Assembly (NCBI GenBank): GCA_028287505.1
Contig: JAQBPN010000120.1
Coordinates: forward strand, 1-64,000
DNA length: 64,000 nucleotides
Reading direction: 5' to 3'
From: Fibrobacterota bacterium
GTDB taxonomy: Bacteria > Fibrobacterota > Fibrobacteria > UBA11236
Shown here: in pieces, positions 27,562 through 35,983 of the stretch
How the letters are laid out: every line of letters begins with the position of its first letter
Numbering within the stretch: the first letter of the stretch is position 1
Notes under the pieces: model-generated
What the model was told of the DNA's origin: nothing
The model's database searches: none
What the model saw: only the letters and a program-made list of their open reading frames with translations
Translations under genes and position numbers: made by a program

Positions 27562-27978
27562 GTGGCGACCCTGATCCTTTTCGCGGCCTCGCTTCTGGGC
27601 GGCTACCTGTTTCCGTGGTGGTGGCCGGCCGTGGCCGCCTACGCTGTCGGCTTCTGGCTGCCTCGCCGCGCCGGCGCCGCCTTCGCTTCCGGATTCGCCG
27701 GCACCGCCCTGGCCTGGACGGCCTGCGCGGGCTTCCTCGATTTGCGCAACCACCATCTCCTTTCCAACCGCATCGCCGACCTGTTCCATCTCCCCGCGGG
27801 CGCGCTGGTGCCGTTCCTGACCGGACTGATCGGCGGCATCATGGGCGGGATGGCCGCTTGGGCCGGATTCGCCCTCCGCGCTTATGTCAAACCGCGCGCT
27901 CCCGTGGCCGTAACCGGCCCGGATTCCGATACCGGCGGAGCTCCTGCCGCCGCCGGTGAAGACACTGCTGCCGTCTGA
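27562..27978 (+). CDS. Hypothetical membrane protein downstream of penicillin acylase
   Basis: GTG start with GAGAGGGAA just upstream, immediately after the acylase stop. 138 aa with three to four hydrophobic helices (for example GLIGGIMGGMAAWAGF) and a short Ala/Pro/Asp-rich tail. The last 97 nt overlap the end of the convergent DMT-transporter gene. Not recognised. Position suggests co-translation with the acylase. Confidence 0.6.
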   Translation: MATLILFAASLLGGYLFPWWWPAVAAYAVGFWLPRRAGAAFASGFAGTALAWTACAGFLDLRNHHLLSNRIADLFHLPAGALVPFLTGLIGGIMGGMAAWAGFALRAYVKPRAPVAVTGPDSDTGGAPAAAGEDTAAV

Positions 27979-28931
27979 ACCGGCGCCGGCTTGGGCCTTG
28001 CCATCCCCAGCTTGAGGGTCCCCGCCACCACCAACCCCAGTCCCGCCAGTTGCAGGATTCCCGTGCGCTCTCCCAGCAGGAAGCCCGCCAGGACCATGGT
28101 GGAAACGGGCCCCACGCTGCTCACCACCGCGGCCTTGCCCGCGCCCACCCGGTGCACCCCGTACCCATAGAGATAGATGGGAACCACGTTGCAGAACACG
28201 GAAGTGAATCCGGCGATCCAGTAGACCCCGGCGGGCTGGGCCAAGGCGCCCCATGGGTAACATGCCAGGAACTGGATGAAAACGCAGACGGAGGAAACCA
28301 TCATGCATCCCGCCGCCAGACGCTGGGGCCCGAAGCGATGGATCATCCTGCCCTGCCCGACCAGGAACAGCGCATAGAAGACGGCGCTGAGGAACACCAG
28401 GATGCCGCCGTAAATCGGCCTGCCCCCGCCGGACCCGCCTCCGGCCTCACCGCCGAAGGAAAGGGCGATGCCCGCGTAGGAAAGCAGCAGCGGCGCAATC
28501 ATGGACCGCGGGATCGCGGCGGAACCCTTCGGGTTCCGCTTGCGGAAAATCCAGGCCGAGAACAGCACCACCAGGGTGGGATACACGTAGAGGACGAGCC
28601 TTTCGGTTCCCGCGGAGACGTATTGCAATCCCACCATGTCGAAAATACTGGCGAGGTAATAGCCGGAAAAACCCAACCAGGCGATGATGAGCATATCCTT
28701 TCCCGTCATCGCGGCCGGACGCAGGCCGGGGGCGCGGAAGCGCTGGACCAGGAACGGGAGCAGGTAGAACGGCAGGGAAAACATGCCGCGCATGGTCTGC
28801 AGCACCACCGGCGGCGTGCCGTAGCGATAGCACAATTTGAAGAACACGGACTTGGCCGAAAACAGGATGGACGCAGCCACCACCGCCAGAATCCCCAGCT
28901 TGACCTTCCGACTCTCCGATTCCGATGACAT
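27882..28931 (-). CDS. DMT/EamA-family transporter
   Basis: I start at the ATG at 28931, which has AAGGAG 8 nt upstream; the ORF upstream of it runs through a terminator. The 349-aa protein has ten hydrophobic helices in two EamA repeats, with typical segments such as LQYVSAGTERLVLYVYPTLV and SSVGPVSTMVLAGFLLGE. Drug/metabolite transporters of this group export amino acids, purines or other metabolites. Its mRNA leader (28932-29118) looks like an attenuator. The C-terminal Pro/Ala-rich tail overlaps the convergent gene. Confidence 0.85.
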   Translation of the reverse strand: MSSESESRKVKLGILAVVAASILFSAKSVFFKLCYRYGTPPVVLQTMRGMFSLPFYLLPFLVQRFRAPGLRPAAMTGKDMLIIAWLGFSGYYLASIFDMVGLQYVSAGTERLVLYVYPTLVVLFSAWIFRKRNPKGSAAIPRSMIAPLLLSYAGIALSFGGEAGGGSGGGRPIYGGILVFLSAVFYALFLVGQGRMIHRFGPQRLAAGCMMVSSVCVFIQFLACYPWGALAQPAGVYWIAGFTSVFCNVVPIYLYGYGVHRVGAGKAAVVSSVGPVSTMVLAGFLLGERTGILQLAGLGLVVAGTLKLGMARPKPAPVQTAAVSSPAAAGAPPVSESGPVTATGARGLT

Positions 28932-28956
28932 AAGCGGGTGCTCCTTGACCCGAACA

Positions 28957-28991
28957 CAAAACAAAAAGCCCGCTCTTGGGGAGCGGGCTTT
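28957..28991 (-). terminator. Intrinsic terminator in the transporter leader
   Basis: On the minus strand an 11-bp perfect stem (AAAGCCCGCTC / GAGCGGGCTTT, plus-strand 28981-28991 and 28965-28975) with loop CCCAA is followed by TTGTTTTG. It ends just before the AAGGAG of the transporter gene, which is the geometry of an attenuator. Confidence 0.8.
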
Positions 28992-29019
28992 GTCTTGATC
29001 CGGAATGTTTAGATTCGAA

Positions 29020-29118
29020 TCAGTCGCGCGCGCCCGCTGTGTCCATAACGGCTTTGACATGCCAGGCTTTGGCCAGGGCGATATCGAGTCGAATGGGTTG
29101 GGCGATCAGGTGCGACAT
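29020..29118 (-). CDS. Candidate 32-aa leader peptide, leaderless start
   Basis: The ATG at 29118 coincides with the predicted transcription start 7-8 nt after a consensus -10 box, so it would be translated as a leaderless mRNA. The peptide begins MSHLIAQPIRL and ends AVMDTAGARD; no obvious run of one amino acid. Its ACA-GCG-GGC codons near the end coincide with the proposed antiterminator strand, and the stop lies 10 nt beyond. Coding status is unproven; it could also be an untranslated leader. Confidence 0.4.
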   Translation of the reverse strand: MSHLIAQPIRLDIALAKAWHVKAVMDTAGARD

Positions 29119-29125
29119 GTTTCCA

Positions 29126-29153
29126 ATTATATGCAATCGTGACGGTTTGTCAA
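29126..29153 (-). promoter_or_regulatory. Consensus sigma70 promoter of the transporter leader
   Basis: On the minus strand TTGACA (29148-29153) and TATAAT (29126-29131) both match the consensus perfectly with a 16-bp spacer. It is the strongest promoter I found in the window. Confidence 0.85.
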
Positions 29154-29162
29154 GGGAGGCTT

Positions 29163-29777
29163 TCAATATTTGTGCACCGGGGCGGCCGATGGCTTGGTTC
29201 CCGTCGGCGCGGAAGAGGGTTGCGCCTGGGGCGTGCCGTTCGGCATCACGCCCAATTGCTTCATCATCCCCAATTGATCCGTTACGCCCCAATGCTCCAC
29301 GGCCTTCCCGTTCTTGAAGAGCACCTCATCGAATCCGATCACGTCGAACTTCCTGTTGGTGGGAGCGATGCCGTTGAAGGTGCCGGTGTGGGTTCCCGTG
29401 CTGCGCACCCGCGCTATGATGCGATCGCCTTCGCCGATCAGTTCCTGGATTTCCGCGCGCGAGTCCGGAAATGCGCTCCGCCAGGCCGTGACGAATTGCT
29501 TGAACCCGTCGAGACCTCCCACCGTGTTGCCCGGATCATGATCGACCATATCCTTGGAGATGTATTTGTCCGCCACGGACAGGTTGCCCTTGTTCAGGGC
29601 CTGATCGATTACCGCGCGGTAGGCGGCCTTGTTCGCTTCCACCGCGGCGCTCGAGCCCATGGTCTGCGTGCCGGAGGAGCTTCCCGGTTGCATGTTGGGA
29701 TTGGCCGCGGGTCCCGCCGCGGAAGCCAGGGTGATGGAAAGAGCCGATACTGCGAAAATGGAAATTACGGTTCTCAT
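29163..29777 (-). CDS. Secreted SnoaL-like (ester cyclase) domain protein
   Basis: The start at 29777 has GGAGGA 5 nt upstream and gives a signal peptide (ISIFAVSALSITLASAA). After a Ser/Gly/Asn-rich spacer comes one SnoaL/NTF2-like domain (about 60-180). It includes KYISKDMVDHDPG, WRSAFPDSRAEI, GDRIIARVRSTGTHTG and the final KAVEHWGVTDQLGMM, which match the SnoaL-like polyketide-cyclase family. Many members bind small hydrophobic molecules without known chemistry. A Pro/Ser/Ala-rich tail ends the protein. Separately promoted or co-transcribed with the membrane protein 67 bp upstream. Confidence 0.8.
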   Translation of the reverse strand: MRTVISIFAVSALSITLASAAGPAANPNMQPGSSSGTQTMGSSAAVEANKAAYRAVIDQALNKGNLSVADKYISKDMVDHDPGNTVGGLDGFKQFVTAWRSAFPDSRAEIQELIGEGDRIIARVRSTGTHTGTFNGIAPTNRKFDVIGFDEVLFKNGKAVEHWGVTDQLGMMKQLGVMPNGTPQAQPSSAPTGTKPSAAPVHKY

Positions 29778-29844
29778 GGAATCCTCCCCGAAAAAAGTTT
29801 GAGGGGAAATTATATGATTCAAGGCGCGGGCGCAAAGGTTTTCA

Positions 29845-31578
29845 TCAGCGCGACAGATGGGCCGCGGCATCTTCCCGACCGGCAGCCCTCAGGAAATCGA
29901 CCGCATTCCGGATGGCCATGGATTCAAGGCGCGGATTGGCGGCAAAGCGGGCATGGATCGCGTCCGGGACGGGAATGACGGGAGGCAGGGCCGCCGCCAT
30001 CGTTGCGGAGTCGGCCAGAATCACGCTGGCGCCGTCGCAATAAAGCAGGGACCAGCCGTTTTCCCGCAGCAAATGCGCGGCCAGCGGTAGGAAGCGGCGA
30101 TCTTCGGAAATGGGCAGCACGCAGTGGGTAAGGGCATACCGGGATCGATACGCCTCGAAGCCTTCCGGATGGTCGACTACGGACAGGAAGTCCCGGTAGA
30201 ACTCCGGAGTGCGCAGAATCATGCGCCCGTCCACGAAAGCCAGTTTTCCCGGATAGAGCCTGAACTCCATGTAACCGCCGTAACGCAACTCGTTGAACAC
30301 GTTGCCCGGCAGGGGATTTTTTTCCAGATAGTCCACGGCCGGGGCCGGAAAGCGGAATGGCGTCTCCATGCTCCCGGGCAGTTCGTACTTCCACGCCCTG
30401 AGCACCTTGGTTCCGTAGAGCAGGACGATGGCCGTCAGCGCGGCCCAACCCGCGCACGGCATGAGTCTGGCCGCATAGCCCGCGCGGACCTGAACCGGGA
30501 TTTCCGCGCCCGGGGTCCCGGCCAGGGAAACTTGCAGGTTACGTCCGGCCGCCATCAGTCCCGCCAGCATGGCCAGGGGAAGGTTGCGCTGGGCCATCCA
30601 ACCCAAAGCGGCGAAGGCCAGGACAAGCAGGGCGTGTCCGGGACTGAAGCGCGCGCGGGCCCGATCGAAGGTGAAGATCACCAACAGGAAGAAGAACAGG
30701 AAGGGCAAGGCTTCCATGGGATGATGGCGGAGCAGATCCGTGAAGGGAAGGTTTTCCGCGATTTCGGAAGAGAAGATATTGGAGGAGACCGGCGCGATGC
30801 GTCCAAGCAGGGAGAGCGGCAGCTTGAATCCCGACAATCCGTAAGGACTGACCAGGCCGGCGCACCACAGCGCACAACACGTCCACGCCAGCGGCCCCAG
30901 GTTTTCCGGCCCCTCCGCTTTTCGCTCCATGCCTTTACCAGTACCTATACGCGCGAGGTACGCGCCCAGGGTCAGGCAGGTGACCAGCAAAGCGCCCAGA
31001 GGATAAAGCCCCTGGATGTTGACCAAGGCGATTTGCACCGGGAGGAGCGCCAGCCAGGGACGGCGCAATCCTCCCCGCAGATGGGAAACCACCGCGGCGT
31101 ACTGGATCCCCAGGCCCAGCAGGGTCAGGGCCAAAGGCCGTACATCGATGAAGAAGCGCACGTGAAAGATGCCGAAAGCGGCCGGCGGGATCAACCAGGA
31201 AATGGTGCGGCGATCGAGATGCGGCTTCAGGGCGAAGGCCAGGGCGCCCGCCACCGCCAGGCACTTGCCCGCCACCAGGGCTTTGGCGCCTCCCGCCTTC
31301 CAGGCCGCGTAGGAAAGGCATTGGAAGCCCCAATGCAGATCGGTCCAAGGGGTTCCCAGGGAAACCAGGCAGAATGGGTCTTCGCGCAGGAATGCCTTGC
31401 GCGCCCACATCAGCTTGGCGGAGGCCAGGTGCCACCAGATGTCCGTATCCGTAAGGGGGAACCAGAGACAGGCGAACACCCAGAGTAGCGAGGCGGCGAG
31501 CAGGAGCGCGGGGGAAAGTTTTCCTTCTCCCTGTTTGCCCGCCGGTCGGGCGGATAGCGGACGCTGGTCCCTGGCCAC
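29845..31578 (-). CDS. Polytopic membrane protein with GT-C-like features
   Basis: 577 aa from a GTG start, with about ten hydrophobic helices followed by a soluble C-terminal domain. The first loop has FPLTDTDIWWHLASAKLMW, an acidic pair and tryptophans placed as in GT-C glycosyltransferases. The motif NVFNELRYGGYMEFRLYP followed by FVDGRM is a recurrent block in large uncharacterised bacterial membrane proteins of that kind. Probably a lipid-linked-sugar glycosyltransferase or relative acting on the outer face of the inner membrane. No acceptor can be named. Confidence 0.65.
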   Translation of the reverse strand: MARDQRPLSARPAGKQGEGKLSPALLLAASLLWVFACLWFPLTDTDIWWHLASAKLMWARKAFLREDPFCLVSLGTPWTDLHWGFQCLSYAAWKAGGAKALVAGKCLAVAGALAFALKPHLDRRTISWLIPPAAFGIFHVRFFIDVRPLALTLLGLGIQYAAVVSHLRGGLRRPWLALLPVQIALVNIQGLYPLGALLVTCLTLGAYLARIGTGKGMERKAEGPENLGPLAWTCCALWCAGLVSPYGLSGFKLPLSLLGRIAPVSSNIFSSEIAENLPFTDLLRHHPMEALPFLFFFLLVIFTFDRARARFSPGHALLVLAFAALGWMAQRNLPLAMLAGLMAAGRNLQVSLAGTPGAEIPVQVRAGYAARLMPCAGWAALTAIVLLYGTKVLRAWKYELPGSMETPFRFPAPAVDYLEKNPLPGNVFNELRYGGYMEFRLYPGKLAFVDGRMILRTPEFYRDFLSVVDHPEGFEAYRSRYALTHCVLPISEDRRFLPLAAHLLRENGWSLLYCDGASVILADSATMAAALPPVIPVPDAIHARFAANPRLESMAIRNAVDFLRAAGREDAAAHLSR

Positions 31579-31695
31579 GCGGCAAATCTACAAACATCCC
31601 AATCGCTTCCCCTTCCGACGGACGGGCTTCCCGGCCCGCGGACCTTACCTCCGTCAAACCGGCCTACGGGCCCCGTGTTTACTAGCTTTTCCCCC

Positions 31696-32751
31696 ATGTC
31701 CAGGATTGCCTTGCTCGGCTGCGGCGGATTCATCGGCAGCCATTTCCTGGACGCCTTCCTGCTTGATCCGGACGTCCGGATCGAGGGTTGGGACTGGACT
31801 CCGGCCAAGATCCTCCCCCATCTCACCAATCCGAATTTCCGTTTCCACTCCGGCGATATCTACTCGCAGCCCGACCTGGAAGCCCTGCTGTCGCGGTGCG
31901 ATGTGGTGGTCTCCCTGGCGGCCATCTGCAACCCTTCCCAATACAACACCAAGGCCTTGGACGTCATCGACAGCAATTTCATCCAGGCCCGGAAAATCGC
32001 GGATCTGTGCGCCAAGCTGGGCAAATGGCTGATCCAGTTTTCCACCAGCGAAGTCTACGGCCAGACCCTGGCCCATTGGACCGGCGCCGGAGACTCCAAT
32101 CCCGCGCTGTACGAAATGGGCGAAGAGGAAACACCCCTGTTACTGGGGCCCATCGCCAGCCAGCGCTGGAGCTACGCCTGCGCCAAACAATTGCTGGAAC
32201 GCTACGTTTATGCGTTGCATAAGGAAAAGGGCCTCTACTTTACCCTTATCCGACCCTTCAACTTCCTGGGACCGCGCATGGATTTCCTCCCCGGCCGGGA
32301 CGGGGACGGCCTGCCGCGCGTGCTGGCCTGCTTCACCTCCTCCCTCCTGGACAGGAAACCCCTGCCCTTGGTGGATGGCGGCGGCGCAAGGCGCACTTTC
32401 CTGGCGGTGGAAGAAGCCGTGGCGGCCCTGCGCCTGATGCTGGAGCGGCCCGGCCTGGCGCGCAACCAGATTTTCAACCTCGGGAATCCTGCCAATGAAA
32501 CCACCATCCGCGGGCTGGCGGAATCGATGCGGAAAGCCGCGGCGGACCTTACCGGGGACGCGACTTATCTGAGCCTGCCCCTTGTCGATGTCACCGCGGA
32601 AGAATTCTACGGAGAAGGCTATGCGGATTCGGATCGCCGCATGCCCCGCATTGACAAGGCTTTGCGGCTGCTTGACTGGGAGCCCAGACAGGGCCTGCCG
32701 GAAATCCTCCACCGCACTCTGGAATACGCTTTCCGGATCCATGGGCGATAG
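31696..32751 (+). CDS. ArnA-type UDP-glucuronate decarboxylase / nucleotide-sugar SDR
   Basis: The 351-aa protein follows the C-terminal domain of ArnA almost block by block: GCGGFIGSH cofactor loop, STSEVYG (including the Ser-Glu used in ArnA chemistry), LLLGPIASQRWSYACAKQ with the Tyr/Lys pair, FTLIRPFNFLGPRMD, LVDGGGARRTF, FNLGNPANE, and YGEGYADSDRRMP with the Arg equivalent to ArnA R619. ArnA oxidatively decarboxylates UDP-glucuronate to a 4-keto pentose. No formyltransferase domain or arn cluster is attached, so UDP-xylose-type or lipid-A-type roles are both possible. I use the ATG at 31696; a GTG at 31675 is in frame. Confidence 0.8.
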   Translation: MSRIALLGCGGFIGSHFLDAFLLDPDVRIEGWDWTPAKILPHLTNPNFRFHSGDIYSQPDLEALLSRCDVVVSLAAICNPSQYNTKALDVIDSNFIQARKIADLCAKLGKWLIQFSTSEVYGQTLAHWTGAGDSNPALYEMGEEETPLLLGPIASQRWSYACAKQLLERYVYALHKEKGLYFTLIRPFNFLGPRMDFLPGRDGDGLPRVLACFTSSLLDRKPLPLVDGGGARRTFLAVEEAVAALRLMLERPGLARNQIFNLGNPANETTIRGLAESMRKAAADLTGDATYLSLPLVDVTAEEFYGEGYADSDRRMPRIDKALRLLDWEPRQGLPEILHRTLEYAFRIHGR

Positions 32752-32825
32752 CCCGATATTCCTATATTTTCGCCCCATGGACGCGGGGTTGGCCGATGTC
32801 CTCCACATTAATTCCGGGAGCTTGC

Positions 32826-34880
32826 ATGCCTAATCCCAATTCCGCCCACGGTTACCGTTCCTCCCTTCCCGCCGAAGCCGTCCGCAACGCGGCCGCGTGC
32901 TGCCTGGCGATGGGATTGCTGCTGGCCGGATGCCAGGTGGAGGACAAGAAATCCGCCGAGCCCGCCGTGGTCACCGTCAATCCCAACTATAACCGGCTGC
33001 ATTCCCACGTGTTGGTGCGCAACGTCAAGATCCCCACGGAGGCGAACCTGGACTTCGCCGCGTATTCCAAGAACGTCATGCTGGCGGAACCGGACTGGAA
33101 AGCCGTCCATCCCGGAGTGAAGATAAACATGACCTCCTTGGGCTTCGGCGGGCTGCTCCAGGAAGTCAAACCCATCCTCGATTTCACGCCCCTGACCGAA
33201 GCGGAAAAATCCCATCCCATGGCCTGGACGCCGGTGCTGGAACACATGCTCAAATGGAATTTCGAAAAGGCGTCCGGACTCGCGAACGCCTACTCTTCCG
33301 TGACCGGGGAGAAATGGGGCGATACCAGCGACATCGCCCAGGCCTATCAGGAATTCGCCTCCGTCTACATCCACAACAAAGGCAACGTGAAGGAAGTCTG
33401 GGTGGAACTGGAATTCAAGCCCTGGCTGAACTCCTTCCTGGACGGGATCCAGGATCAGGACCGGGACGGATACGCCGAAGTGGTGGCCCGCCTGGATTCC
33501 CGCATCTTCACGACGGAAATGGCGGATGAAATCGCCGGGGACTATTCGACCAAGAAACTGAACGAACCGCAGGTCATCGATTGGGGACGCAACCTGGCCT
33601 CGCGCTGGTACCCGTCGTACAACACGGATATCCTTCCCCTCAAGGCCGGCTCAGCCTGGCCCTATGAGGAAACCCCCGCGGACTCCAAAAAGGAAATGGC
33701 CGGCACCTGGGTTTCCAATCCCCTCTTCATCCTGCAAGGGCATCCTTTCACGGACACGCTTTACAACGCCTTCGAAGTGGAAGGCATGGGAGCCGCCAAA
33801 CCGGAAAACGAAAAGCGCAAGGAAGGCAAGCCCATCGCGCGCGGGCTGGACAAAGGACTCACCGTGCGCCTGGAAGCCATCGCCGCCAAGATGGACAAGG
33901 AGAAGAAGGCTTACGGTGGCGGAGACTGGGTGAAATGGAACGCCAAACTCGGCGCATTCCACGACGACGTGAGGAAATTCTCCGCCCAGGAGCCGGACGC
34001 AATCCTGGGCCTGATGGCTCCGGAAAATTTCCTGGTGTTCCGCCGGGAGTTGGAATACCTGCTGGCCCCCGACTGGTCAGCTCCGGGCGCGCCCCAAAGT
34101 CCGGTGCCCGCCATCGCCGCCTTCAAGGATTATCTGGCCGCCCAAGGCATCGATTTCCTGTTCGTGCCCATTCCCACCAAGCTCGACATCTATCCGGAAT
34201 ATCTGGCGCCCAAGGCGGACACCCTGCCCGGGCATATCGCCCAACCCCTGTTCCGCAAGCTGATCCGGGACCTGGCCGATGCGCGCGTGGAAACGGTCGA
34301 CTTGCTCGATCCCTTCCTGAAACTCAAAGGCGCCAGCGAAACCGGCAAACGCTCCCTGTACCAGCGGCAGGACACCCATTGGACCACCTTGGGCCTGGAA
34401 ACGGCCGCCCAAATCGTGGCGGAGCGCGTGAAGAATTATTCCTGGTACGATTCCGTGTTCCGCGACAAGCGGGAATACAAGGTGAAGGACACCACTTTCG
34501 ACAACCTCGGCGATATCCAAGCGCGCCTGGCTGACGCGAAAAAAGGAAAAGTAGCCCCCGAATCCCTGCTCGGCCGGCAGATCGTGGACGCGCAGGGCGC
34601 GCTGTACGAAGATACCGATTCCTCTTCGGTCCTGATCCTGGGCGACAGCTACACCGGCGTCTACCAGACGGTGGGATGCCGTCACGCGGGCGTTACCGCC
34701 CATCTTGCCAAGGACCTGGGCGGGCCCGTGGACCTCATCATGGGATGGGGCGGCGGTCCGGAGGCGCCCGGCAAACTCAAGAAGCGCGGCGAGGACTATC
34801 TGCATTCCAAGCGTCTGGTGGTCTGGATGATGTCGGCGCGGGATCTGTTCGTCTATCCCGGGGGCTGGGCGGTGAAGTGA
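32826..34880 (+). CDS. Lipoprotein with AlgX/AlgJ-like SGNH acetyltransferase domain and large novel N-terminus
   Basis: Start at 32826 after GGGAG, with a lipobox (LLLAGC) giving a 684-aa envelope lipoprotein. The C-terminal ~260 residues resemble AlgX/AlgJ: D516-T-H-W519 in QRQDTHWTTLG and the catalytic Ser in G606-D-S-Y609 form the expected SGNH set. Such proteins O-acetylate exopolysaccharides in the periplasm. The first ~400 residues are not recognised. They contain one calcium-loop-like DQDRDGYAE segment, as in EF-hand or dockerin loops. GTGA overlap with the next gene. No MBOAT acetyl donor partner is seen nearby. Confidence 0.7.
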   Translation: MPNPNSAHGYRSSLPAEAVRNAAACCLAMGLLLAGCQVEDKKSAEPAVVTVNPNYNRLHSHVLVRNVKIPTEANLDFAAYSKNVMLAEPDWKAVHPGVKINMTSLGFGGLLQEVKPILDFTPLTEAEKSHPMAWTPVLEHMLKWNFEKASGLANAYSSVTGEKWGDTSDIAQAYQEFASVYIHNKGNVKEVWVELEFKPWLNSFLDGIQDQDRDGYAEVVARLDSRIFTTEMADEIAGDYSTKKLNEPQVIDWGRNLASRWYPSYNTDILPLKAGSAWPYEETPADSKKEMAGTWVSNPLFILQGHPFTDTLYNAFEVEGMGAAKPENEKRKEGKPIARGLDKGLTVRLEAIAAKMDKEKKAYGGGDWVKWNAKLGAFHDDVRKFSAQEPDAILGLMAPENFLVFRRELEYLLAPDWSAPGAPQSPVPAIAAFKDYLAAQGIDFLFVPIPTKLDIYPEYLAPKADTLPGHIAQPLFRKLIRDLADARVETVDLLDPFLKLKGASETGKRSLYQRQDTHWTTLGLETAAQIVAERVKNYSWYDSVFRDKREYKVKDTTFDNLGDIQARLADAKKGKVAPESLLGRQIVDAQGALYEDTDSSSVLILGDSYTGVYQTVGCRHAGVTAHLAKDLGGPVDLIMGWGGGPEAPGKLKKRGEDYLHSKRLVVWMMSARDLFVYPGGWAVK

Positions 34881-35806
34881 GGTTTCGTTTTTTTGCGGCG
34901 GCTCTGGCCGCCGCGTTCCTGCTCGCGTGCCGCCTGGAGCGGCCCGATCCGGCCTCCCAGGCGGCCGCCATCCTGCATAAGCATCCTTCCGACTTCCTCG
35001 ATCAACTCGTATCCCTCGACGCCTTGGCCGCCCGCGAGGTGAAGGCGTTGGAACCCGAGGTGCTGTCCGGCCCCGGCGGGGCCGGCCGGGCGATCCTGGC
35101 CGAAAGCCTGTACGCTTATACCCTGCGACTGCGACCCGCCCTCGCCTCGGCCGCGCGGTCGGGGGCGTCTATCGGAATCGATCCGGATTCCGCGCGCATC
35201 GCCATCCTCAACGCATTCCTGTTCGACAGCCTGGGAATCGTTCCCGTCCTGGACAACAGCACCCTGGCGGAATCCGTGCCCAGCCTGGTGCTCGCGCGCC
35301 GTCGCGGCGCTTGCGTGGGACTGGTGTTGTTATACCTGGCTTTGGGCCGCTCCCTGGATTTGCCCTTGGTTCCGGTTTTCCTTCCCGGCCATATTTTCGT
35401 GCGCTACCGCCCCGCGGCCGGGCCGACGCGCACCATCGAAACATTGCGCAGGGGAATCCCGCGCAGCGATTCCTTCTATCGGGAAACCTTCGCTTTGGAT
35501 CGACGCCCCTGGTACCATCTGGAGGATGCCCGGCCGGAGCAGGCCTTGGCCGCCCTGGTTTTCAATCTCGGTAACGCCCATCGGATCTCCGGCAACCTCC
35601 CCGCGGCGAGGGAGGAGTACCGCTTGGCGGAAGAAGCCTTGCCGGGGTTTCCCGAAGCCTTGGGCAGTCTGGGCGTTTGCCTGATGCTTGCCGGGGAAAA
35701 ATCCCTGGCCCGGGAAAAATTCACCGCCGCCCTGGCGGGAGACTCCCTGTCCCCGGCCGCTTTGCGCAATCTGGAAATCCTGGATAAAGCCCGAAACCCG
35801 GATTGA
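34877..35806 (+). CDS. Lipoprotein with SirB1/transglutaminase-like domain and TPR tail
   Basis: The GTG start at 34877 overlaps the previous stop (GTGA). A signal with lipobox (AFLLAC) leads to a domain matching SirB1 transglutaminase-like proteins: RRRGACVGLVLLYLALG, with the Cys, and VPVFLPGHIFVRY, with the His. The last ~110 residues form TPR-like helices (NLGNAHRISGNLPAAREEY). Catalysis is not established for this group. 309 aa. Its coupling suggests joint work with the AlgX-like lipoprotein. Confidence 0.7.
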   Translation: MRFRFFAAALAAAFLLACRLERPDPASQAAAILHKHPSDFLDQLVSLDALAAREVKALEPEVLSGPGGAGRAILAESLYAYTLRLRPALASAARSGASIGIDPDSARIAILNAFLFDSLGIVPVLDNSTLAESVPSLVLARRRGACVGLVLLYLALGRSLDLPLVPVFLPGHIFVRYRPAAGPTRTIETLRRGIPRSDSFYRETFALDRRPWYHLEDARPEQALAALVFNLGNAHRISGNLPAAREEYRLAEEALPGFPEALGSLGVCLMLAGEKSLAREKFTAALAGDSLSPAALRNLEILDKARNPD

Positions 35807-35983
35807 AACGCCCAGGACGCGCCTGCGGCCATCCCGCGGCTATCCCATGGCCATATCCGGTTCTCCCGGAGGTGAACCCTTTTGCTCCCGGGAACCCGGT
35901 TCCTTCCGCGCGCGGCGTCTATGACCGCTATGTTTTCCAGGTGGAACGCCTCATGCGGGGCGATTCCGGGAAGGGGCAAATCG

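Larger units (their letters stand above)
28932..29118 (-). promoter_or_regulatory. Putative transcription-attenuator leader of the DMT transporter
   Basis: A consensus promoter, a leaderless 32-codon ORF, an intrinsic terminator and then the transporter ribosome site follow one another on the minus strand. The segment AGCGGGC inside the small ORF (complement of 29032-29038) can pair with GCCCGCT of the terminator 5' arm, which would disrupt the terminator. The transporter start region also contains CCCGCTT, complementary to the terminator 3' arm. Only about 25 nt separate the T-tract from the start codon, leaving no room for another promoter. Regulation by ribosome position or by another ligand is inference. 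Confidence 0.55.

Noticed and set aside
29011-29020. GATTCGAATC resembling a tRNA T-loop
   Set aside because: No acceptor, D or anticodon arms can be drawn around it; the palindrome lies in the transporter leader.
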